This document shows positions 52,181 through 62,149 of a DNA stretch of 64,000 bases, one piece after another. The position numbers were made by a program, and so were the translations under genes. The stretch comes from Rhexocercosporidium sp. MPI-PUGE-AT-0058 (lineage: Eukaryota; Ascomycota; Leotiomycetes; Helotiales), in the NCBI GenBank assembly GCA_020746875.1, contig JAGTJL010000042.1, forward strand, positions 83,601-147,600. The letters are read 5' to 3'. The first letter of the stretch is position 1. Every line of letters starts with the position of its first letter. A model generated the notes under the pieces. It was not told where the DNA came from and ran no database searches. It saw only the letters and a program-made list of their open reading frames with translations.

Positions 52181-52230
52181 TAAATAAAAACTTACTCTAT
52201 AGTTGCTTCTTATATAAGTTTTTATTTATA
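52181..52230. repeat. inverted pair of family C motifs in the helicase-C gap
   Basis: TAAATAAAAACTT at 52181-52193 and ATAAGTTTTTATTTATA at 52214-52230. It lies between the motif IV region (KVLLLYITP) and LFGLRVLII, where SNF2 proteins are continuous, so it sits in another presumed intron. Confidence 0.7.
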
Positions 52231-52480
52231 GACCTTTTATTACTTCTTATTAATACTCTTTTTTAAACGTTTATAATAGTTTTATAAGCTCTTCGGTCTA
52301 CGTGTCTTAATAATTAAAGTAAGCTATTATTAAAACGTGTATATAAAGACCTTAAGACGTTAGAAAACAAAAGGTTCGCTTTACGACGTCTTTATCGTCT
52401 TGATAAAATTAAGAAATTACGGCCTGAACTTTTACTTTAATTATTAACTTATAATTATTATTAAGCTATTTAAATCTTTT

Positions 52481-52990
52481 AATTCCTTACTTTAAGCTTT
52501 TAAACGAATGTTTTATATTAGTTAAGAACACGCTTAAAAAATTGCCTTCTTTATTATAAACAGTTGCTATAATTAGTCTAGCTTTGCCTATGTCTTAAAG
52601 CGTATTAAGCCCCAATTCGCCGCCGAAGCTGAATTTAATATCATAACTTCCGCCGAGAGAAGTATTAAGATTAACTGTAATATTACTAAATTCTTAAGTA
52701 TGCCCTAACCGCGAGGCCGCTGGGAGTATGCTTATACTACTAGGCGGTGAGCGGATTCTGCCCACCCAGAATCACGTAGGGGCTAGAACCGGGGTCCCAT
52801 ACTATTATTAATAAACTATTAGCCGCGGTAAGACCTTTATTTCCCCCTTTTCTAACCGCTATTAAGCCTTATAAAATAGGTAATACCTTAGTGAAGACTT
52901 TTTATAAGTCTGTAAAAAGTTTTATTATTGTGTAAATATTATTGCGTGTGTAATTCCTTACTTTAAGCTATCCTAAGCTTGTTATCGTTA
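52481..52990. other. junction region with a GC-rich unmutated patch
   Basis: It is AT-rich at both sides, with a patch of roughly 100 bp (about 52700-52800) of normal GC content and no RIP signature. The patch contains a perfect 7-bp stem GATTCTG/CAGAATC at 52754-52773, then CTAG at 52783-52786, and an outer AGTATG/CATACT inverted pair. It may be a small late insertion or the end of the family C unit. No gene seen. Confidence 0.5.
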
Positions 52991-54339
52991 ACGCGCTAGG
53001 GTTACGCCGTGCTACTGAGTTATTGAGCCAACCCCTAAAAATAATTACAACTATAGTCGACTGGCTCGTTTATTACTTAAAGCACTTATCCTTTGTTTGT
53101 CGATTTTATAATTATGTTATTTCGAACTTATACGCTTATTTAAGAGATTAACACTCTAATATCTATAGTAAGGCTTAAAATGTTATTATTATTAAGTATT
53201 CTGGCCTAGAGTATAGATAACCGCTTAATACCGACTTTTATTATAGACTAATAAATCTAAGTCTAGCGGTTAACGGCCTCGTAATCCGTGACGGTTTTAT
53301 ATGCGGGGGTTGTGGATTCCTTACGCTTAATTAAAAATAGTTTCGGGTCTATTAAAATAAAGACTATAAGAATAGCGTTGCGGACGGTAGTAAGTAATAA
53401 TTAAAGGTCTAGCTATAGACTTTCTTTATTAGGCCTAAGTCTATTGTTTACTACTTTTGCGTGATTGTGTTTAAGGATAAGGCTATTAAGGCTAGTGCTA
53501 AGGCCGGACGGCCGAATTGCTAGTTAATTAAGGATATTATAGAGTAGTAAGCGCACGAAAAGAGTTAATAAGAGGAGATGTAGAAAGTCTTTATTAACGG
53601 GGCGGATAAGCACGAGACGACTAATTAGTTAAAGCGTGCGGGGTAAATTGCTTACTTTAAGGAGAGAGACTTTAATAAGATTTATGTCTGCAGTCGAATG
53701 CCGGGCCGGGAAGACGACGAGTTGCGGAGACTAGCTGTTACTATAGACCGGCTGTTTTTTAGCCGCTATATTAACGGCCTGAAGAGGATGCCTTTAATAA
53801 CCCGGTTGCTACTAGCTAGCTCCTATTACTAAGATGTTTATAACCGGCCATTTAGGCCTTTATAAGAGAAGACGAGTATAAATCAGTATTTAGTCTATTG
53901 GAAACGGTTCTTTTATTATTGTCTGAACGTCTTATAATTAAATAAAGCCACGCTATTAGAGAAGCACAGGTTTAACTTTACTAGCGTGTAGAAAAAGAGC
54001 CTCGAGCAGTTATAGAAGCATTTATAAGATAACGATTAGTCGAAGAAAGCTTTAAAAGAGGAGTTACTTTAAGTGTTAATTAGTTTTTAAATATAACGGC
54101 TTAATAGGGATTCTTTTATTAATTTTTTTTAATACTTCGTTAATGTTTTGAGAATTGACGGAGAGTTTAGGTAATTTAGACCGGCATATTTATTTACGTA
54201 CGTATTAGCGGGGTTAGTATATGTCGGGAGAATATTATTAGCGGAGTAAGTCATTTTAATTATAAAGAAAATAAGAATGGAGGATTTAGGGGAGCGTTTT
54301 ACTTTAATGCGGAATACTTGATTATGTAAGGCTATGTAC
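52991..54339 (+). pseudogene. OrsD-like / telomere-linked helicase gene, 3'-truncated
   Basis: One plus-strand frame (codon starts such as 53098, 53698, 54307) remains in register over about 1.3 kb with only RIP-type stops. An OrsD-like N-terminal region has a zinc-finger remnant (FVCRFYNYVI...LRDQH, near 53092-53160), a second CGGC finger near 53305 and a VQLQTFF-like stretch near 53405-53425. The family's conserved block follows: PLITRLLLASSYYQDVY near 53790, PLQEKTSINQYLVY near 53865, RPAYLFTYVLAGLVYVG near 54180-54230, and MEDLGERF near 54278. It stops at 54339, exactly where family C copy 2 begins, so the RecQ half is missing. It is less decayed than the related gene inside family C. The start codon is not certain. 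Confidence 0.78.
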
Positions 54340-54372
54340 TCTGTCCCTAATTTCCAGCTTTTCCCTTAGGGA
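54340..54372. repeat. terminal inverted repeat with telomere-type hexamers, C copy 2
   Basis: TCCCTAA at 54344-54350 and TTAGGGA at 54366-54372, identical in sequence and spacing to copy 1. It marks the left boundary of the unit; the sequences to its left in the two copies are unrelated (family B gypsy against helicase pseudogene). Confidence 0.78.
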
Positions 54373-55079
54373 ATCATAGCAAAAATACGCGAAAGCTTTA
54401 ATTAGTAGTCCTTATATAACAGACGAAAAATACATATAATAAATAATTCTTATTAGCTTTATTAATAAATAAAGTTTAGCGCAATAACCTTTATTCCTTT
54501 ATCAAAAATCGTTCGTGATTTTAAAACCGCTTATTATCTTACTTTTTTTATATATATAATCCTTAATTATTATATATTATTTTAAGAACTAACTTTAATA
54601 TAATTTCTAATTAAATTTTAATTTATTTTAACTTATACTTATACTTTTTTTTATTTTAAATAATCACGTTACTTTAATATATCCTTATTAATCACTTCCC
54701 CTTTTCGAGTATTCTCTCCTTACTTATATTAATCCCCTTATCTTAATATTAATTAACCTTATAAATAATAATTTAAACATTTAATTATTTTATAAGTTTT
54801 TATTTATAAAATAATTAACTTAAATTCTATTTTTATTATACGTTATTAGAGCTATATCTTTTACTTTCCATATTCGTAAGAGCTAAAATATAATTATATT
54901 CAGAAGCTCTTTACCTCTTTTGATTTATAAAAAAAACAACTTTTTTAATTATTAATCGAGACGTATTATCCTTATAACTTATCTTATTTTAACTTAAATT
55001 ATAATATATATAAAGATTACTTATATTTAATACTGAAAAACGTTCTACTTACCTTTAAGCTCCTTGCCTAAAACCTCGA

Positions 55080-58000
55080 TTAAGTTATTTATATTAGCCG
55101 CTTCTCGAATCCTATAAGCTTTAAAAATATCTTTTAGCTTCTTAACCTTTTAATTTAATATTATTATATCTTTTATAATATTATCTTATATATAACTCGT
55201 CTTTTTATATAATATAAGAGTTACCTTATACGGCATATAATACCTTTAATATAGCCCCGACTTAAATACCTTCCGCTTTATTACTGCTACTTTTATCCTC
55301 TGCTTCTTATATATTAATTGCTTCGCGTCGCAATTATTATATTTAATTCATAAATGCGTCGCTTTTTCTATATTTCCTTATAATTAATATTATAAGCATT
55401 TCGTTATTATTCCTTTTCTTTTTAATAGTCTTTTTATTATACTCGCGGTCTCGCTTATTATCTTCTTATTTACTTTTATTAATAATTAATTCTTTATTAC
55501 TTTAGCGTACGCCGAATTACTTATTTATATTATTATAAAAACCGAGTTAAATAACTTTTATACTTATATAAGTTAAAAACCTTGTTATTTTAAATATAAA
55601 CTTATAATTATTCTTTTATTTATAGGCTTTATTTCACTTAATAACTTTATATTATTTTTAATCTTAGTCCCTCGAGCTTTAATAATCTGCGAACCTTCTT
55701 ATTTTATAACTAGCGCATCCTTTCGCTTTAATCTATTTTTTATACTTAAACCCCTCGATGCCTATTTATTTATAAGCTTAGGTATCTCTGGAATTCTCAA
55801 AGGCGAGGCGATAATACGCGGAGATCCTTTTATTACGTAAAATAAACTTAAAGTTATAATATTTACTTTCGAGGACAAGTTATTATAATAATATCCTTTA
55901 TTACTTCTAATTATATCTACTAGTATTAAATTTAATATTATCGGCTTTAAAGACGCCGCATAAGTATTAATTTAATTATAATTCTTTTTTAATAAATTAA
56001 ACTATCTGGCTAAAAGTATCGCTATCGACGTTATAAATATACTAAACTTACTATATTAAAGAAATACTTAACCTACGCCTCGAAGAGTATTTGTATTTAA
56101 TTACGGCTTTTTAGTAAACGAGGTTAGAGGTTTTATTATACGCGTATTAAAATCTTAAGCTTTATAATTATTATACTTTATATCTTCTTTTTTATATTAC
56201 TTTAGATTTCCGTTTATATATATTAATAAAATCCGTCTCTTATACTCTTCCGTTTATATTAATTCTCTTATTTCTTTACTTTCGGCTTTTAATTAATTCT
56301 CAGTTTTCCTTAGTTATTTTCTGAAATAATTAAAATCGAATCTATTACGTTATTATTCCGGCTAACCTGTCTTATTTATTAATAATAATTTAAAATCCTA
56401 AACGCTTTTATAATATATATTATTATTATTATTCTTAAATTCAGTCCTTCGCCAGCCGCCGTTATCGCTATTATTATTTACTTATTAGCCTTTTAAAAAC
56501 TTGTTATTATCTTATTTTTGTCGCTTAAAGACAAGTTTTCGTAGAAAAACCTAATACTTAACGCTTTTATTAATCTCTTTTTAAAAGCTTTTTTATTATA
56601 TATATTAAGACTTTCGACGCTAGTCTTGCTTCCCCCTAAATCTTTTTTATTTTATCTTTATATCTTATATTATCTTTCACTACTCGAACCTAATAGCGTA
56701 AGTTTCCTTTTATAATTTCTTTTATTACTTTCTTTACTTGGCTCGGCTTTATATTTACTTAATTATATATTATTACCCGTATCTCTCTTAGGAGCGTCGT
56801 AGACAAGAAAACCTTTTATATAATATATTTACTAAAGACGCCGGATTCTTTAAATAAATCACTTATTATCCTTTAAGTTAATCGCTATTTTATATTTATT
56901 ACTAAGTAATAGCATTCGTCGAAAACTACCTTCTTTAATAATTATCGTTTTATTATTAACCGAATTTATTTCTTAAAATAATTAATCGTAATTACCTCAG
57001 GAACTGCAAATATTATATTTATATAAGGTATTATATTAGCAGTAAGCACGTCAGCCGATATACTTAAGTCTTAATAATGCTTTATAGCCTTCTGCCGTAA
57101 AGTAATATACGGTATAAATATAAAAGTTATTTTATTAAGGCTTAAGCTCGCCGGAATTATATATGCGAGAGTCTTCCTTGCTTTAATTAAAGTTATTTAT
57201 ATAATATTTCGTTTTGTTTTTATTATTGCTTTTATTATTTCTTGCTGCGCTATTATTTGAAAACTTATTGAGCTATATAATTGCTTTAGCTTTTATTATA
57301 TTTTGACTTTTTATGATTATTTTTTATAAATAAAAATCTGGAATAGCTCTGTATTCGCCGTAGCTTTCTTTTAGGTTTTAATCTGTAAAAGAGTTAGTTA
57401 AAATTTATTTAGCACTTCTTATAGTGCTAGTTTCACGCTGCCGAGATCTTTAGAATAAGAGACTTAAGTATAAGTCTTTAGTATTAATTTATTATCGGAC
57501 GGCCAGGACGAGGTTCTAAAACCTTCTCGCTTAAACCCTTAGAACGTATGCCAGCGTCTCGATATTCCGCGGAAGGCATTAATCGTCTTTAAACTCAGAC
57601 CCGTTAAGCTATTTATTTAAAGCGCGTAATAATACTCTTTTACTTTTTTATTATAATTTAATTATAGAATATAAGCGTTAATACCGGCTATATGGCCCGT
57701 TCGTATAAACTTCTTATTAAGCGCGATTATTACTTAACGCTAAGCTTATTTATATAATTCAATTTTTATCCAGGCCTTCGATTCGGCCTTAAGTATTATT
57801 ATTAATTCGTTTAGTAATTAGATTTTATTTCTGTCTTAAAGTAAAAAGCTAGAAAAAGGCAAGCGATCTCCTTCTTTTATTATTACTTAAATCACGACTT
57901 AAAATAAAATAACTGTTAAAATCTATATTATTATAATTCGATTTACTCGCTCCGACAGGAATTTTATAATTACAGTTAGCGTTTCCTTTAACGCGTTTAT

Positions 58001-59862
58001 CTTATTATATATATTAACGATTATAATTAGATTTTATATTAATATAATACTTCGGTAATTCGTTTAATTATTTACTTAACGTATAAAGAGTAATTCTTGC
58101 ATTCTTGCTGTTAGCCCTTTCGTTAAGTATATTATTATTATTAATTATTAAAAGCGGGCTATATATCTTTTAATTTATGATTTCCTCGCTTCTTTTAACG
58201 TTAATATATTATATAGCCTCGTAAGTATTAACTTACTTATCTTATATATTTCGCTTCTTTTTTATAGCTAATCGTATCTCTTATATTATTACTTTTCTTA
58301 TTAAGTAATCTTTAGCTGCATTTAAGGCTATCTTCTACTTATTAATTACTCTTATATACCCGGGCTTATTATTATATATATTTAAAAAGCATTCTCTTTT
58401 TTTATTTTATATTAAATTATTTTTGAATTTATTTAATATATATTCCTTAAGGAATAACGTATTACGGAAAATTAACTCGGATAGCAGCCTTTCTTTTAAA
58501 TCCTTAAGTAAGCTTATTAATTCTTTTTTTATTATATTTAATTTTAAGTTGTTTTCCTTGTATTATAGCGAACGGGAATCCTTCCTTTAAGTAATAACTG
58601 AATTCTTATATTAATCGCCTTTTGCTGCTTTAGTATAATTCCGTAATTATTATATATAATTGAATATAATATAAGAGTCTTTATAGATATATTTCTTATA
58701 ATACGCTTTTGCTGTAATAATCTTTATAATTAAATCTTAGCGAATTTAATTAGCTATCGATATAAGGCGTACGTAATAAGCTAATAGCGATAGGATATAT
58801 CGAAATTCTATAGCCGTCTTTTATTATACTTTTTGCGTATGAAAACTATTTATTAATATTTAATATATTATCGGCGATAAAAACGCGCTTTTAGTTATTT
58901 TTTAATTAATTAAAATTAAGCTAAGATTTAATACGGCTTCTTCTTTAGCTAAGTCGTCTTCCGCCGTTAATAGCGTTTGCAATAATGCCTCTTATTTATT
59001 ATTAAACTTTAATCTAAACTGCTTTTCTTATAAAAGTAACTTAAAGAGAAAGCTAATAAGCTTTTGTTATATTTTAATATACGTAATTAATATATTATCG
59101 CCGATCTTTTTTATAAGCTTTTCGCTTAAGTTGCTGTCGATATTGCAGAATATTTATTTAATATATCTTTCGAGCTCGTGAAATTAATTATAAACCCGGT
59201 TAATTAAGCGTTAAATACTTTAAACTACCCGTCGAATAGTTTTTAAGTCTTCGGAGTACGTAATAATTATTAATCTCGCGATCTTCTTAATATCGCGGCT
59301 TTCGTAGAATCAGGCTTAACCGGTTTTCTTATTTTACTTTATTATATACCTGTCGTTAATACTTATAAAAATTACTTAAGCTGTTAACTGTCGCTTATAC
59401 TAGTATCTCGCTATTATTTCCTCAAGCTCGTTTAATTCCGGGGCCGTTTCTACTCTTTTTCTACGCTTTTTTTCAATTAGAAAATATATTACTAAGTTGC
59501 CGAATATATATTATATTAAAATCGTAATCGCAATCGAGCGCTTCTTCTTAATATTATGCTTTTCTTTAACGTGTTTTTTAAACTAAGAATCGTTTCTTAT
59601 TATTTAATAATAATTTATAATAAAGTATTTTTATCTTAAGTTTATTAAAAAGTATAATATTAGTCTTTATATAAGTCCTGCTTAGAACTGCCTTTCTTTA
59701 TCGGTCGGCAGTATAGTATTTATATACTTGTCGCTTATCTTTAGCTTCTTTCGCCGTTTAATTAAGATATTTTAATACGTAAATATTAAGTGCCGACCGC
59801 GTTAATTAAAGTTAATATTAATTCTGCACCTTAAGTAAAATAATATACGGCGCTATAGGCAT
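55080..59862 (-). pseudogene. RecQ-type telomere-linked helicase relic, C copy 2
   Basis: Minus strand; a possible start ATG is at 59862 (MPIAPYIILLKVQ). The OrsD-like region with finger remnants (HVKEKHNIKKKR) is around 59470-59600. A conserved middle block, ELNELEEIIARY to SAFLSPIIY, lies at 58850-59450. The RecQ core follows: RKTLAYIIPASL at 57161-57190 (Walker A end), then IPYITLRQKAIKHYQDL. VFDECYYLV at 56904-56930 keeps the DExx box as DECY where DECH is expected. FLSTTLLREI at 56783-56811 is the S-A-T-L-P motif. The tail continues to about 55080. Former Gln and Trp codons are stops, and at least one frame change near 59470-59650 suggests an intron or indel. Inactive. It would have acted on subtelomeric DNA, by family inference. 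Confidence 0.77.
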
Positions 59863-62149
59863 AATTAAAAGACTTTAATTATATTTATTATTATTTTTAC
59901 GAATTTAATTTATTAGTTTTTTATAAGTATATTTTAAGTATATTTCTTAATACGATTTTCGTCTTATATAATCTTTTATAAATAAAGAACTTTTCTCCCG
60001 TTTATTTATTCTTTTATTTAAACTTCTTATTATAATCGCTTTTTTTTAATCTTTAAAAAATTCTTATTTAATTAAAAATCTTACGCTTATTTCTACTTTT
60101 TATCTTTAATAAACCTTATTTTTAAAATTAAGTATTTCCCGTTATTAATTTATTTATTTCTACTTACTTTATTAACCTTACTTACGCTATCCTAATAATT
60201 AATATATACTTATTTAGAACTTAAGCTTTTAAATTAATTATTATAAATAAAAATCTAAAAGGCAAGATTAGCTCTAAATCCAAATCCCTTTCGATTCTAT
60301 ATTACGTATATTAAAGTTAACGCTGTTATTTTATAAAATTATTCGTTTATATTAATTTAAATTCATAACCCGTTTTTAATAATAAATAATAAAATTATAT
60401 AATTTCTATTTCTTTAAATAAAAATCTATAATTCTGCGCTTAATAGCTTATTACAGGTTTTTATTTATATAAACTAGAATTAATTTATAAATTATTATTT
60501 ATAATACTTATATTTATTTCAGTCGATTAAAGAATACTCTTTCTGATTATAATTTAAATAAGTATTAAGTAAAATGCCTTATAATCAAGGCCTTATTATT
60601 AATATTAAAGCTCGATTTTCAAGAGGAGGATTAATAATTTTATTTAATCTTCTTACTTTTATTTATTAAATATTAAAATTAAAATATATTTTATTTAATA
60701 CTTTATTAAATAAAGATCATACTTTCTTTGCCTTTCTTTTATCTTTAGCATTTACTCTTTAATATAATTATAATTAATTATATCTCTTATAATTCTTTTT
60801 CTTAACGTAAAGCTTAATCTTACTCGCTTTATCTTATTTTTTATTAAAAGGAATTTTAAGTAATTACATCAGGGACTATAAGTAAAGTTTAGTATCTAGC
60901 TTATCTAGCTATTATTATTATATTACTCCCCAGGAAATCACCTGTTCTTATAAATAATTAAATTTTTATACGCATAATTATACCGTTTCGATTACCCGCT
61001 TTTTATTAAATATATATTCTTATCCCGCCGTATTATTTATTTTTAAATATAATAAATAATTAGCTTTATTATTATTTCTTATATATACTTCTATTAAATT
61101 AATACTTCTTTTTTTAATTAATAAATATTTATTCTTATATATATAATAAGATTATATTTATTATAAATAAAAACCTGTTTTATTTATATATATTGTCGTA
61201 CACGTGATAGCGCAATAAGCGAACGTTCCGTTAATTATAATAACGCTAATCCCTTTAACGTTAATAACCCTTTTATATCTTTTTTTTTTAATTTTATTAT
61301 TTTTCTTTTTTTTTAATTTTTATAATTATTCTCTTTCTTTAATTTTAATTATTAATTATTTATATTAATTGCAATTCTCTTCGCTACTTTTACTTTAATT
61401 ATTCTACGCTTTATAGTCATATTTCTAATATGTTTAGCTCTTTAATTTGCTTCTTACTTTGCCTTAGAACTTTATATTTCGCTTAATTTGAATATTATTA
61501 TATAGCAAATAATAGCTAATTTATTTCTTATAGCTTTACTTTCTTTTATTATATAAGTTAGTTTTAACGCGTTTTTGCAAGTAAGTTTATTATTACGGTT
61601 ATAAGCTTAGCTTTAATCGCTTCTTTTATATATTATCTCAAACGATCGCGATATTATATAAATTTATACTTGTCTGTAATACTCTTTAGTCGCGAAGAGT
61701 ATTATTTAATATATTTAACGCGTTTTCTAGCGTTTTTCTTATTTAAAATATATATTTTCTTATATATTTTCATTTTCAAAATTTGTTTTAATAATATAAG
61801 TAAATATTAGCTGATTCCGTTATATTAAAGGTTTTTATTTATAACTAGCTTCCGCTTTTATAAGTTTTTATTTATATAAATATAATAATTAACTCTAAAC
61901 CTCCCGCCGAAATTCCCGAGTCCTTTTAGCTAAAGAATAGCACTTATAAACTTATATTTAAGCCGCGCTATTTACTTCCCGTATCCCGTTTAATAAATCC
62001 TTTTTTAAATACCGAATTATTTATTAATAAAGATTAGCCAGTTAATTAAAGTAATATTTCCGGACTCGAGCTAATAATAATTAAAATATTTATATAAATT
62101 CTGCCGAGTAACTTAATTATAAACTTTTTCGTTATAAGTACGTTAAACT
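59863..62149. other. spacer between divergent helicase relics, C copy 2
   Basis: The counterpart of 45626-47929. AT-rich, no coding frame seen; it carries family C motifs near 59985, 60241, 60415, 60455, 61165, 61830 and 61862. Confidence 0.55.

Larger units (their letters stand above)
47930..52400 (+). pseudogene. SNF2-family helicase relic, C copy 1
   Basis: A decayed, multi-exon SNF2 ATPase gene. A Lys/Asn-rich block lies at 47930-48430, and an N-terminal region from 48616 includes an open piece at 49690-49875. A region like the Q motif (IKYFKLxQV) is near 50120-50145. Walker A is at 50463-50477, where GLGKT has become KLRKT. A spliceosomal intron lies at 50754-50818 (GTAAGT, TTAAC, AAG), after which TIIIFTY is the motif Ib region. 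Motif II at 51146-51157 reads NKSH (from DExH), then FIKN. Motif III at 51224-51241 reads FITATL (from TATP). Helicase-C traces are SPKLATLCDAL...KVLLLYITP at 52020-52154 and LFGLRVLII near 52285. Changes at motif positions are G-to-A or C-to-T. Dead. Confidence 0.8.
40098..52480. repeat. family C unit, copy 1 (two-helicase repeat)
   Basis: A long RIP-degraded direct repeat of 54340-64000. Both copies begin TCTGTCCCTAATTTCCAGC and stay alignable to the window end (49790 pairs with 64000). Copy 1 carries a minus-strand RecQ/telomere-linked helicase relic and a plus-strand SNF2 helicase relic, divergent about a 2.3-kb spacer. The right end is not defined because copy 2 runs out of the window. 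I set it after the last SNF2 coding trace, and it could extend to about 52.7 kb. I see no transposase, recombinase or long terminal repeat, so mobile element and duplicated subtelomeric segment are both possible. Confidence 0.8.

Noticed and set aside
40098..52786. Family C as a Helitron (TC start, hairpin and CTAG end)
   Set aside because: The bases before TC are G and C in the two copies and the base after CTAG is A, whereas Helitrons insert between A and T. No Rep domain was found. Kept only as a question about the GC-rich patch.
52740..52800. tRNA gene or tRNA-derived SINE in the GC-rich patch
   Set aside because: A GGTTCTAGCC stretch on the minus strand resembles a B box, but the arms do not pair as a tRNA and no A box fits at the right distance.
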